Assembly (NCBI GenBank): GCA_018398805.1
Contig: JAGFBZ010000169.1
Span: 186,001-250,000, forward strand
Length of the DNA: 64,000 bases
DNA from: Hirundichthys speculiger
Taxonomy: Eukaryota > Chordata > Actinopteri > Beloniformes > Exocoetidae
Reading direction: 5' to 3'
In this document: positions 45,801 to 57,305 of the stretch, one piece after another
Position numbering within the stretch: the first letter of the stretch is position 1
How the letters are laid out: each line of letters begins with the position of its first letter
The notes under the pieces: generated by a model
Seen by the model: the letters and a program-made list of their open reading frames with translations, nothing else
Database searches by the model: none
Told to the model about the DNA's origin: nothing
Translations under genes and position numbers: made by a program

Positions 45801-48800
45801 GCCACGACGTTCCAGGAACGCCACGACGTTTAGGAATGCCACGACAGTCCAGGAACACCACGACGTTCAGGAACACCATGACGTTCAGAAACACCACGAT
45901 GTTCAGGAACGCCACAACGTTCAGGAATGCCACGACGTTCAGGAACGCCACGACGGTCCAGAAGCACCACGATGTTCCAGGAACACCACTACGTTCAGGA
46001 ACACCACGACGTTCCAGGAACACCACGACGTTCCAATAACACCACGACGTTTAGGAATGCCACGACGTTCCAAGAACGCTACGATGGTCCAGGAACACCA
46101 CGATGTTCAGGAACGCCACGACATTCAGGAACACCACTACGTTCTAAGAACGCCACAGCGAGAACGTCAGTTGAGCTTTAATACTTGCAGCTGTAAATGA
46201 CTCAGAGGCTCTTCAGCTCGTCTGGGCTGCATTTGCTTTGTTCTCAGAGGATTTAATTCGTCTCCGTATTTACTGATTTGAGTATTAAATCCAGAAGCAG
46301 AATGTTCTGGAGGATTCTCTCTGTCGCTCTGGTCACGTCCAGGTGTACAGTTTCTGGGCTCCAGGTTATTGTGCAGATGAATGAGTTAATGAGGGAACAT
46401 CATTTCTTCATAATTATCCTCGTTACTAGAGCAGACTGCTTTACTGCGATAAAAGTGTGAGTCATTCTTTTCTCGGCGTTTGAGCGGGTCATCTGTTCAT
46501 CTTTTCTCTCGCCGTCATCAGGTGGAAACGAATGAATGATGTCGGTAATAATGGATTAATCAGCTCATATTGAAGCGTTTAGCACAGATCACATTAACAG
46601 TCATCACCCCGAGGACAGAAAAGATGGAAGGTTCTCTTCTTCTTTTTTTTTTTTGTTTTAGCCACGTTTCCTGAGCAGTTAAACTTAATGTCTCCCAGCT
46701 GGTTCAGGCTGAAATATCGCAACATCAGCTGGATTTATTGATGTGACTTTTTCTCAGTAAAGATTGTTGCCTGACTGGAACAAACCCTTTTTTAATTCTA
46801 AGGTTATATCAGGATATGATAATAATCTCCTTACCAGGTGTAGAATCGGACAAATGCAAACACAAATAGCTTAACACCCTGTCTGTATTTATTTTGCATA
46901 ATCTAAGTTTGAAGAAAAACAAAAGTCATATCCGTGCTAAGCCTCTAAACTCCTGTTGAAACAGGAGCTTAGTGATCAGCTGTCAATCAAACATACTAAT
47001 TAACTATCACCAAGTTTTACCACGTTCATATAAGCTGAGTCATTTTCTGAAGTGTTTAGGTGTGTGTTTATAAAATGCCAAGGATGAAAGACATCAGCAG
47101 TGATTTTAGAGATGAAATTGTTGGCCTCTCTCTATCTGGGAGGGATTTAATTTAATATTGACCATTTCCAGACAATCTAAAGTCTGTAATTCTGTTGTGA
47201 TGCCGATGTGGAATTCAAGACAGCTGCCAGTCTCCTCCGAGTTTAACGTCAGAGCAACGTTACGACTTCTGGGTCAAAGCTAATGTGGAAGTATGGAAAA
47301 GCTGCAGTTCCTCTACGGACCACTAGGGGCCAGGGTTGGGCTCCGACAGCGAGTCCGTCTCCACCGACCTCCGTGTTGAAATGTCCAGCGTTGCAGCAGA
47401 AATAAACATATTTACAGCCTGATTCACGAAGTTTGAGTCGAGTAAAGTTACTGGGGCTGGGCAACGATTAAAATTTTTAATCGCGATTAATCGCATTATT
47501 TCCCTGATTAATCACGATTAATCGCATTGTATACGAAAAATCAAATAATGAATTCAAAAGTAGTGTAAAGGTCACTTTTATTTAAATGTTCTGCTGCCAT
47601 ATGAACTAAAGTGTCATAACATTTGTTGTTCAAACACTTTTAACATCAGCACTTGTCAGTAACACATATTTAGTGTAAATCTCATCTTAAAAAATGTAAA
47701 ATAAAATAAAGCTTATTGCCACTGCCAGGGCATTAATGTCATCCTGTTTTTATAAAAAAAAAAAAAAAAAAAAAAAAAAGTCTACAAACAGAATCCTGAG
47801 CCACAATCATAACATTAAAACAGGTAATTTCTGAGGTAACAGCAGAAACTTTTAACGGGGAGTTCACCTTGTTTCTGTTGAATCCTCCGTCTGGGAGAAC
47901 TTTAAAATGAAAATGTCCATGTTAAAGTTCAGTAACTTTACCAATCCATAATTATCTGTGTATCATTTGTTTTTTTTCCATTTTATTAATGTGAATCAAA
48001 CATTTAAAAAATTAAAAAGTGACTTTTTATTTATCACAAAAACAAAAAAAAATGCCTGTTTTTTTTATATTTCAATTTTAGCAAACAGGCCACGGGACTA
48101 AATTTGTTTTTAATATTTTATTGTCTGGTTTACGTGACCCAGAAATTGCTTCGTTTTATAATCAAGGAACAGACTTTCTGTTGTCATTACACATCTGAGC
48201 CACTAGATGGAGCCGCACTGCAGTAACCAGCTAGAGAACAGCAGGACAGTGAACACATGGAGCAGATCTGATGGAACATGGAGGAATGACCACAAACGTT
48301 TGGTTGCAGTCTAGATTTTATTTTTAGACAGAATTGTTAATATTGCTACCTGAGTTGATACCTGAACTGTAAAGTTCACTGATTTTTACCGTTCTCCATG
48401 TCTGTTTTAGCTTTTCCCGCCAATTCTCTTCCGGTTCTGCAGCAGCCAGTAACAGACTTTTCAAAACAAAAGCATGTGAGCAACATGCGTTAACGCGCGA
48501 TAAAATAAATGTTGGCGTTAACAAATTAATGCGTTAACTTGCCCAGCCCAAAAAAATTACATAAAGAAAAAAAAATGTATACATGATTACAGGTGTGTCC
48601 TTTTACCTGGCAGCCAACGTGGACCGTGGCAGGCTTCTATCACTTTTGATACTTAGTGCTTTGAACTTCTGAGTGTTAATGTCTTTAACAGGCCGCTGCT
48701 AAGGGTCCTGCTAAGGGTCAAACCCTGTGAGCGTTAAGATGGAGCTAAAACACAGTCTGCCATTTATTTTTAATGTCTCTGTATCTCTGAGCAACATCCA

Positions 48801-51800
48801 GTGACCTCAGCTTGAGTAAAACTGTAGTAAATATTATACTCTGACGCACCCTGAGGTCACTGGATAAAACTGAGAGAAACTGTAGAAAAGACTTCGGTCG
48901 AGCCATAAACCAGCCGGACCCAAACTTCAAAATACCAAGGCCCAATTTAAAATCTAAAAAAATCTCTGTGCCCCACCCAAACCTTTAATCACAACTGTGA
49001 TCAACATACAAGACTAGAAGCTACGTTCTGATATTAATGTGAGGGGTCAACAAATAAGGTGACACTTGTTATATTAAGTTAAGATGACAGTAGAATAACA
49101 CTTAACTGCTTTGTTTTATTACTTAATGTTTCTTTAATCATGTCATTAATATTTTACAGTAATTAAAAACATATTTAAAAAAGATTGTGGATTTAAAACA
49201 TATTTGTTTAATTTTAATGACCTCTCGCGGCCCACCTGCAGTACCGCGGCGGCCCACCAGGGGGCCGCGACCCACACTTTGGGAATCACTGCCCTAAACT
49301 AAAGTTGTGCAGTGCAATAACTTCGGTACAAGTGATCTGTGCGTGAATGAAAGAGTGAGTATTTATCTGCTACATTACTAGTATTGTACTTTGCTATGGT
49401 GAGGTAATTGTAGGTAAGTCCTCTTGGTTAATGTGGAGGAGAGGTTAGCGTTTAATTGCCTGCCTTTCATGCACGCTAGCTAGCGCCCCTGGCTCACCTG
49501 ACTGCACATCGGGTCAAAATATGTTTACATGTGTTACCTGTTCATAGTGCTGTTAAGAGTGTTTTATGATTACGCTGGGGTACGGAGTATTTGATGTGGG
49601 GGTCGTTTCTGTGCCGTGAAGCTAAGCTTTAAGCCTGATTTATACTCGAACGTCAGGTTGTCTGCGTCACCTACGCCGACGACGCAGAGATGCCCCCCCC
49701 ACCCTACGCAGACGCACCTCCCCAAAATTGTAGGTCAACGCAGACAGTGTCGCAGAGAGGAGAGAAAGGAGGCCTCTGATTGGTCAATTCTACATCTGCA
49801 TTAGGTTTGGGCGGTATTACGGTAATACCGTATACTTCCGGTATTTAAAAATAGCAGCGGTATCAGTTTCAATACCGTCTTAAAAAAATGCAGTGAATGA
49901 TTTCTGTGGTTTAAAGTTTAGTTTCTCTCCTGTATCGCTGTGTGTTCTGCTTTATTTTACCGTTTATTCATGTTCGCTTGCAGCTGATCTCGGTTTGACT
50001 CGTCCTGTTAAGGTACTGACGATGAAAACAACACTTCCTGAGTTCTGTGCTTCAAAATAAAAGCTTCTAATGAAACTAATAATGTTGGACTTTTATGTTG
50101 AAGGATTTATAGGAAGTAAAACGCTTTATAGTAAAGCGTGTTTCAGCGCTGCAGCAGAGAGAGCAGCCGGAGCAGAGAAGGAACAGTTAAAACTACAGTG
50201 AAAAGCAAGAAATACACAAATAAATAACAACTGTAGTTGAGCCAACTTTATATTGAAGCACTGAACTGCTGTTTCGAGGTAAATTCGCCTTTTTTTCAGG
50301 CGTTAAGCCCCGCGGCGGCGCACATAATGGAGACGGCTGTTTTGACGCGCGGCGTCCGCCGGTGGTGTTTGTTCGCCTTAATAGTAGCGGGAATACCGTA
50401 TACCCCGGTAAAATGTGAGGGAAGTTTTACGGTATCAAAATTTGGATACCGCCCAAGCCTAATCTGCGTAGAAAAGAGCGCATCGAAGAAATGAGGAAGT
50501 ACCCACATCTGTACGATTCTGGTTCTCCACACTACAAAGACAGCACATATTCTAGTAATTCATGGAGGGAGATAGCGATGAATGTGGGTCTGGATACGGC
50601 CGAGACGGTGAGGAAGTGGAAAAACGCAAGAGATACGTTTAGTAAGTTTAGCTAGTTCATGATTGTCACTCTTGCGTTGTGGCGTAGAATAACATAGCGG
50701 AGACGCGCTAGAATAAATCAAAAGTGACGGCGGCATCTCTGCGACAAGCTGATGGCGACACATTGACGCGAGAGAATACATGGCCCTTAATTCGCCACCG
50801 GAAGTGGCAGCTGATTTCACAATAAAAGCATCCTGCCGGGCTGTCAGCAGGAGTGTTTAATACGCTACAGGAAGTGTTATGTCCACATTAGCGGTAGCTT
50901 GATACAGCGTTAATAAGCCTTAGAAATCTGTATATTGAGTGTTTGAGGTATGTTTCTGTTTCTTTCTTGTGTAAATGAGAAAGAAATGTGGGATTGTAAT
51001 TATTTTATTACCTCCTTTGGTTTAATTATTGTTTAGTTAATATTAGGTGGTTATATTATTTATATTACTCCATATGGGGAATATTAATGTGAGGATATGT
51101 TATCCTTCATTAAGTGTATTTTGTTATTCTTCTTTATAGAAAACCACCCAGTCACCAGTGGCTGCGGTTACATGAAGTTTTTTAATTTGGAATTAAAATT
51201 AGGAATTAAATAATTCTGAATTAAACTATTTTCCTTCGAGTTTACATCGAATTAGTAATTCCGAATTAAGGTTTACATGGAAAACACGTTTGTTCAGCTT
51301 TATCCAACTCCGCTTTAGGTCTGGGGGTTGGGAAGGGTTCTGATTGGATGGGGGGGGGCGGACGTCTTTACGTCTACTGGAAGAAAACAAACTTAGCTAA
51401 CTCGGTTAGCAACAACATTCCACTTATTTTTGACCTGGGTGGCGTCTCTATCTGTGAAACCTCCTTCATTTAGCCTAGCCGCTACAACTTTGAAAAGCTC
51501 ACAATTTTTATGTTTCCTGCCATCTGTTCTTTTAATTATTTCCAGTTCCTCCAAGCTATTTATTAAATAAATCGTCTCTGCTCTTGACCACCGTTTACTG
51601 CGGGCTGCCATCTTGAAACTTTGTTTTGAAAACAAGCCCAGCGTGGAATATAAGCGTCATCGCGACAAACGGGCAAGAGAACTAGCATGCGCAGAAAGAC
51701 GGGAATTAATTTAAACAGGAATGAGTGTAAACATGACCGCGAAATTATTTTATTCGGAATTAAAATAGGAATAAACCAGCCACTTACTTCGGAATTAAGT

Positions 51801-53622
51801 TAATTCGGAATTGTCATTTTCATATGGAATTAAGTGTTTACATGGTAACTTTTATTCGGCTTTAACTTTAATTCTAAATTAAAGAAGAATTAAACTTCCC
51901 ATGTAAACGCACTGATTGTAACATCCAGCTTTACTACAAAACTGCAAGTTATGTTGCTGCAAAGAAGTAAATGCAGTAAACATCATATTCCTACATACTC
52001 TGGAAAACAGCCATCAGTGGTTTTCTGGCCGACACTCCTGTGTGAAGCTAAACTGAACTAGCACCCAGCCAGATGTTCTTTACTACAGAAACTGAAGAAA
52101 AATGATTCATCTCAGACTCGAACGGGCTTCAATTAGCTTGTGAAACGTTACAGCTGATGACTTAAGTCATAAATGACACGGCTGCAACCATGAGACACCT
52201 GGACACACGAGCGCTAGTGGCGCTGAAGCTAAACGCTGTATATCAGCAAAGATCAACTGGCAGGCACGGCGGTGGAGGCGTCATGGTTGGGGCTCACTCT
52301 GCAGAAGAACCATAAAAACATCCTGTGAACCGGAGTATTCCAGTCACGCGTTAAACCATCTGTTTCCATTTGCCGGTGGATCGATTCCCCCTCCCCGTAC
52401 GGCGGGACATAAGAGTCCAACCGGACGACCTCCTCGTAAACAGAGCAGCCGTTCCCGCCAACGTCTGCAAAGAGCCTTCAGCTGTCAAAGATGCATTTTT
52501 GATGTCGTGTCTCTCTTTCTTCAGACGTTTTACCCTCCAGTTTCTGTGCTTCAAGTTTCAATCGCTGCGAATCTGTGAGCGTAAAATACCTTCGAGTAGT
52601 GCTGGGCGATATGGAAAAAATCATATATCACGATATGGACTATTTTATATCACGATAACGATATATATCACTATATACCATAATAAAGTATGTTTTCAGT
52701 TATCCTCTGAAAACTTTGACAAAAATTTCATTGCTTACTTTTCAACTTTATTTTGAAAGGACATTTAGCTGAACTGTCACAAACATACATTTTAGTGCAG
52801 CAAAAACAGGTAGGTACAGAGGTACAGTAGCTTTCACATTTTTTTTAAAGTGCACAACAGTTTCTGAGAGGAAAAACACATTTTTGCACTGAAGTTCAGC
52901 TATAAAAAATAAACACAAATTATTTTTCAACTTTCTGAAATCTGTAACCTTGTAGTGCAAAGTTTGCAAACCAATATAAAGTGTCTAAAGTAAACATCAG
53001 GGTTGAAGAGAACTCTGTTTAAGGCATTAACCATGAATAAAAGTGCAAACATAAAAGGCTACTTTGTAGAAGTAGATATGATTCTATCAAATTTATTGTT
53101 GCAGGTTATTTAATTACATATTTGCTGTAATAATTGATAAAATTAGGTTAGAAACTATAGAAGAGAAATGGCACGATATATACTTTTATATCGTCCCCAC
53201 GATATGTATCGTCATATTGCCCAGCACTACCGTCGAGCCTTAAAGAAATGCAGACTTTTGCTCATTTATCTTCCTTTTGAAGCGTCGCAGCTTGTTAAGC
53301 AGTGAAAACAGCAGAAAAGAGGTAGAGACACTCGTAAGAGAAGTGGAGGAAGAGCAGAGTCGGGTCTGGTGGTCGGAGTCTCAAATCACTAACAGAACAA
53401 AAAGTACCAGATGGGGGGGGGGGGGGGGGGGGTGTTGCACTCTTTCAGGTACAAAGTAAAAAGAGCAGCCAACTTGATTAAAAAGCTGGTGCTGTGGTGA
53501 GACGCCTCAGACCTTCATGAAACCAGAAGAAGAAGAAGACAAATATACGTTTGTTTACCTCCTAGAGCCGTTAGCGTTAGCGTCAGCAGCACCAGCACAG
53601 ACGTCAGCTGCTGGGGGGTCAT
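41592..53622 (-). CDS. ecrg4: ecrg4: augurin, secreted peptide precursor (complete, 4 coding exons)
   Basis: Augurin (ECRG4, formerly C2orf40) is a vertebrate secreted or membrane-tethered prohormone with reported roles in growth restraint and neuroendocrine signalling. Coding exons on the minus strand: 53622-53559, 43462-43415, 43331-43156, 41741-41592; all junctions are GT-AG and phases join into 145 residues (human has 148). Residues 1 to about 20 (MTPQQLTSVLVLLTLTLTAL) look like a signal peptide. LRKR at 33-36 and RTRR at 68-71 are basic sites placed like the human processing sites. The family core NVWDRSRPDVQQW, QFMYMGFDEQ and YDENAPIGPR is intact, and the C-terminus is RHGANVNYDYY. Intron 1 is about 10.1 kb and holds the largest minisatellite. 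The start ATG has A at -3. Teleosts can carry two paralogues; I cannot say which this is. Confidence 0.95.
41742..43155. other. ecrg4 intron 3
   Basis: Intronic sequence with several homopolymer runs: G near 42011-42018, T near 42348-42362, A near 42632-42655, T near 42825-42847. No recognised transposon. Confidence 0.5.
43156..43331 (-). CDS. ecrg4: ecrg4 exon 3 (augurin core)
   Basis: Minus-strand acceptor TCCTTCAG, donor GTGAGA. It encodes the linker SEGGAAPSKSSVAI, then AQEFLAKLSRTRTRR, NVWDRSRPDVQQW and QFMYMGFDEQ, the best conserved part of augurin. Confidence 0.96.
43415..43462 (-). CDS. ecrg4: ecrg4 exon 2
   Basis: Minus-strand acceptor CTCCACAG, donor GTAAGA. It encodes VSSDSRLHKILRKRD, aligned with the KLKLMLQKRE segment after the human signal peptide. 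Confidence 0.93.
43624..46157 (+). repeat. 18-bp CpG-dense minisatellite in ecrg4 intron 1 (about 140 units)
   Basis: The consensus is GTTCAGGAACGCCACGAC with variants (GGTCCAGGAACGCC, CACCACGATGTTCC, CACGGCGTTC). It starts 161 bases from ecrg4 exon 2, upstream of its acceptor on the minus strand. Because 18 is divisible by three, it yields spurious open frames of up to 618 codons. Confidence 0.97.
46158..47443. other. ecrg4 intron 1, unannotated stretch
   Basis: Intronic sequence with no recognised repeat, apart from a T run near 46643-46653. Short open frames have no family resemblance. Confidence 0.5.
47452..48550 (-). mobile_element. hAT-like element D, copy 5
   Basis: Ends TGGGGCTGGGCAACGATT and TTAACTTGCCCAGCCCA. 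Same orientation as D2 and opposite to D1. It lacks the insertions of D2 and carries a long internal A run near 47754-47780. Target duplication unclear. Confidence 0.85.
48911..49291 (+). mobile_element. hAT-like element E, copy 2 (short)
   Basis: The ends are CAGCCGGACCCAAACTT and CACTTTGGGAATCACTG, with flanks CCATAAAC (48903-48910) and CCCTAAAC (49292-49299), matching at 7 of 8 positions. Confidence 0.75.
49632..50787 (+). mobile_element. PIF/Harbinger-like remnant L with MADF-domain fragment
   Basis: Imperfect inverted ends (AGCCTGATTTATACTCG on the left; GAGAATACATGGCCC on the right) flanked by TTA, the Harbinger target. 50475-50655 reads RIEEMRKYPHLYDSG, SNSWREIAMNVGLD and VRKWKNARDTFSKF, a MADF-type DNA-binding domain as encoded by Harbinger elements. 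It is interrupted by element K. Confidence 0.7.
49802..50461 (+). mobile_element. hAT-like element K inside L
   Basis: The ends are TAGGTTTGGGCGGTAT and ATACCGCCCAAGCCTA, with flanks ATCTGCAT (49794-49801) and ATCTGCGT (50462-50469), matching at 7 of 8 positions. Confidence 0.9.
51156..51914 (-). mobile_element. DNA transposon M with Myb/SANT-like frame
   Basis: Inverted ends CAGTGGCTGCGGTTACATG and CATGTAAACGCACTG, with internal GGAATTAA-type repeats. The minus-strand frame 51635-51393 reads RWSRAETIYLINSLEELE and VKNKWNVVANRVS, a Myb/SANT-like trihelix pattern common in transposon accessory proteins. Superfamily not settled. Confidence 0.7.
52597..53229 (+). mobile_element. hAT-like element F, copy 3
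   Basis: The ends are TAGTGCTGGGCGATATGG and CATATTGCCCAGCACTA, with flanks CCTTCGAG (52589-52596) and CCGTCGAG (53230-53237), matching at 7 of 8 positions. It lies in ecrg4 intron 1, about 330 bases from exon 1. Confidence 0.92.
53413..53432 (+). repeat. poly(G) tract in ecrg4 intron 1
   Basis: An uninterrupted run of about 20 G close to the ecrg4 first exon, potentially quadruplex-forming. Length calls in such runs are error-prone. Confidence 0.9.
53559..53622 (-). CDS. ecrg4: ecrg4 exon 1 (signal peptide)
   Basis: The start ATG is in context CAAGATGA. The exon encodes a short polar stretch followed by a Leu/Thr/Val-rich hydrophobic core ending TALG. The donor on the minus strand is GTAAAC. 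Confidence 0.92.
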
Positions 53623-53892
53623 CTTGAATCCACTCGGTCCTGCCGGAGCAACTCGGAGGCAACAAATGTGCAGAAGGTTGAGACACAAGCAGACAAAAAA
53701 AAAGGGGGTGGGCGGCGGCGCAGACTTTCCAGATGGAAACTGGCCCGTGGCGGTGGAACATCTGAATACCTGCAAAAGCAACTTAAAGCTTTTCCTTTCT
53801 TCCAGGAATTTTCCGCCTCAAGTACTTTTCCATCAGGAGGAGCAGCTCGTTTGAAGCAGGCGGGATGGAGGAAAGGTTTAGATGTCCCGTAC

Positions 53893-55531
53893 GGAGCCCC
53901 ATTTGGGTCATAATTAAATGAATAAATTAGTCTATTATTATGAAATAGGCGTTTTATTATTATGAAATATTTCCCATTATTATGATAAATGCTTCTTTTT
54001 TCATAAGAATGATCTTTTACATAATAATGGCTTTGTTTTTCATAAGAATGATTTGTGTGTCAATCACAGCAGAGAGGGCGGAGCCATTTATGTGATTGGC
54101 TGCTCTTTCATTCTGACATAAGCAACAGAACAGTGAATATCGATAGTGGGCGAGAGGTGTAATTTATACACCTTTTCGACTTAAAAATTGTGGACATGCG
54201 CCCCCTAGTGGCTCCGCCATAACTGGAGGGTGCGGTGCTCCACCAACTAACCCAAACACAGCAGCGTAGAGCATCTGTTACTGATAACGCAGACATGTCT
54301 TGGATTGATGATGTTAGACAGTGGCCTCCAGTTACAGATGAAGGTAGTTTATCGCTGTTTTTAATGATTGGTTATGGAAATAGCATGATCTGTTCCCATA
54401 ATCAAACACTAAAAACTGTGGAACGCTGCAACGCTGGCTATAACTAACGTCAACAAGCCATAAAGATTATGCTACTGTAACGTTAACGCTAGCGGTAAAT
54501 TACGCTATGTGTTAATGTTATATTTAATTTATTTTATCATTCTCCTAAGTCACTCATTCATTCATTCATTCATTGTTTTATAGGCTTGTGCTAGTACCGA
54601 GGGCTACAGTAGCCTCATACTGCTGTTCTTTCGGCCAGAATCGTCCGGGACTCTCAGCGAGACTATGAGTAGTACAAGATTAAATGTTAACGAAAACTCA
54701 CCCGGCTGTATTCATTTGGAACAAAGTCCTTTCTGTTGATATTTTTCACCCACGTCTTCCTAACTTCTTGTTTCTGAAACAAGGCAGTCTTCGTGCAGTA
54801 AAGGCTTGTGTATTTCACATACTTTCTTCTTCCATTGTTGAATTTTCACGCCATTGTTGGCACAGTTTATGACGGAACATGTATTCCCACTCGACCGACT
54901 CGACATTATAAAAATATATATTTGTAGAAAGAGAAAAACACTGGTTAATCTGCGAGCCGGTGAAAGTGTCGCTCTGTAGCACAACCCAGCAATGGTGGAC
55001 GGGGAACTTCTGGGGGGGCTGGCCCGAAAAGGTCTATATACTCCAGGCCAGTAGGTGGCAGAATGCACCTCAGTTTACGGTTAAAAGTTGACATCGACTA
55101 AGAAACGTCAAGGTTTCCCGTAGCTCAGTCCAAGCTGCCATAGCTACAATCGGACTAGCAGCGCACCTTGATGACGTCACGGCCCGCTGCTAACGGGACC
55201 TCACGGCCAAAACTAGTCGATGTCAGAGCGTAGAATGGAGAAGGATCAGCCAATGAGCATGCAGGTCAACCACTGGCCCCGCCCACTGGCAAAATGTCAT
55301 TATTATGTAAAAGCTCATTCTTAGATAAAACAAAAGCCATTCTGAAATAAACTATTATGCATTAAACTAAGATTAAAAAAAAATTAATAAGAAGAATATA
55401 TTTCATAATACATTTTTTTCATAATAATGAGAAATATTTAATAATAATAAACATGTTTTTCATAATAATGGATACGTATTTCATAATTATAAACTAATTT
55501 ATTCATTGAATTATTACCCAAATGGGGCTCC
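53893..55531 (-). mobile_element. DNA transposon N with broken THAP-like domain
   Basis: Long inverted ends: GGAGCCCCATTTGGGTCATA and its near-complement ending ACCCAAATGGGGCTCC, followed by shared A+T-rich sequence. On the minus strand around 54955-54700 it reads CSVINCANNGVKIQQWKKKV, then in another frame KQEVRKTWVKNINRKDFVPN, the pattern of a THAP zinc finger split by a frameshift. A plus-strand frame has MSWIDDVRQWPPVTDEG. It begins 271 bases upstream of the ecrg4 ATG. Confidence 0.75.
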
Positions 55532-55974
55532 ATAGTCCCGGGTTGTAAAACACATCTGAAGCAAACAGCTGTTTCCTCTTTGAGGTGTAGATGGGAGATA
55601 AAAATGCGTTTTGCTGATCTCCCTGACAGCACTTTCCCCTGAGTGCTTCTGTCGGGGAAAAACACGCTTCGATAAACCCGCTATCTGCCGCGTGAACGTT
55701 TACAGGAGCCGCCTGATCAGTCAATCAGCCTCCATGACTCCGCTGTGGTGGACAACTGAGATCTGAGCTTTGGTTTTGTTTTGTTTTTTTCTGTCACGGG
55801 ACAGAACCTGCACCGGTGAAAGTCACCAACAGTCTCTTCGGGGCCTCAGGTGATGGACTCGTGTCTGAGCCCGTCACAGCAGCAGCTGGATTCGATCTGT
55901 CGGATGGCTGGGCCCGCCTCAGCACGACCCTGGAGAACTTATGTAATCACTTACAGGCTTGAATGTGTTCTTGG

Positions 55975-56726
55975 TAGACGTCTTCAGAACCACCCGAGGT
56001 TCAGACCCGACCCAAATCGGGTCTCGGGTCCATTTTAAAAGACGTGACTCCGGGTTCTGGTCTGAATCGGTACAGTTAGTCTCGGGTCCGGTCGGTGCTC
56101 TCTGACAGGCTGGGTCCACGTTTACTCCAGAGAGGTAAAGGTATTAGCGGTGGCAGCTAATGTCAGGACTCGGGGTAGTTTAATTAATTATTAATTAACA
56201 TGGCATGTTTGTCATAAAACAATCGTGTTGCCGTAGCGTGTTATTAGCGTGTTATTAGCGGTTTGTACGGCAGCTGTAAAGCACAACGGATCACCAACGT
56301 GACAACGCTGGATGAGAGAACATATTCACGACACGTCCTGACCGGTGTAGGCTATTAGCGTTAGCAGTTGCTACCAATAGCATCTGTATCCACAAAGAAA
56401 ACAATGACGTGGATTTATTGTTGTTTACATCACGTAGCCTATGTAGCAACTGAACCGGTAGAAGAAGACAACTTTAGGTAAGAAAATCAAGTTTTATTCA
56501 ACGCTAGACAACTTTAATGAGCAACTATGGGCTGGATTGTCTCGGTTCTATTCGAGTAACTCGGTTTGGTTCGTTGTCGGAGACTAAAGACTCGGGTCGG
56601 GTCGGTTCTGTGTCCAAATATTGCGGGTCCATTAGCGTTCGAACTCCCGGACTTATGATAATAGGTCGGGTCGGTTTCGGGTCGAATTTTCGCGGGTCCA
56701 TGAAAGTGGACCCGTGAAGACCTCTA
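55975..56726 (+). mobile_element. hAT-like element Y
   Basis: The ends are TAGACGTCTTCA and TGAAGACCTCTA, with perfect 8-bp duplications GTTCTTGG (55967-55974 and 56727-56734). The interior is rich in CGGGTC motifs (CGGGTCGGGT). No intact transposase. Confidence 0.92.
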
Positions 56727-56734
56727 GTTCTTGG

Positions 56735-57297
56735 AGGTTTCGTTGACGTGGACTCCTCGTCTTCCCCACCTGTCAGGTAGTTGCGGTGTTCCTCAGGGTT
56801 CCGCTCTTAGACCCTTCAACATTATAAACTACACGTTTCCATCGCTGAGCATCAGCTAACTTGACTACAAGCGTTTCTGGCTTATAGATGACACTTTAAT
56901 TATCAGCTACTTGACTTGGAGAAGACTGAGATTATCTCTGAGCGTCTCATGAATAGAACGTTTAGCCACGTCTTTACTCTGGATTACATTAATTTGGTTG
57001 TCTAGTACCGTGTAAAGCCCCGGGGCTGGTTTCAATTCACTCACAAAACCAGTTTCCAGGACTGCATTCTTTTGTAGCGTCTCTTCGTTGGTTTCCTGTT
57101 AAATTCAGGATAGAACTTGTTTTATTTCTTCTAATAATGCATCATGAAGCCATGAACAGCCAGGATTTACCGTTTCCCAACCCCCAACCCCTCCTGGATT
57201 TTCCAAATGTAGATTCCTCTGATGTGGAATCGGCTCCTTGTTTGCATTCAGGATGTTTTTTAAGATTTGGACTGGAAACGTTCCAGTTTGATCGAGC
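56735..57297. other. intergenic stretch upstream of ecrg4
   Basis: No gene or delimited repeat recognised. Some wording (GGTTCCTGTTAAATTCAGGA) is reminiscent of degraded LINE sequence but too weak to call. Confidence 0.4.
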
Positions 57298-57305
57298 CTC
57301 TAGTT

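Noticed and set aside
43640..46200. Open frames of up to 618 codons rich in RNATTF, QERHDV, GTPRRS
   Set aside because: Products of the 18-bp minisatellite in ecrg4 intron 1; no domain, no splice or start context.
54235..54447. Independent small gene with MSWIDDVRQWPPVT
   Set aside because: Lies within the inverted ends of element N and is best explained as part of that transposon.
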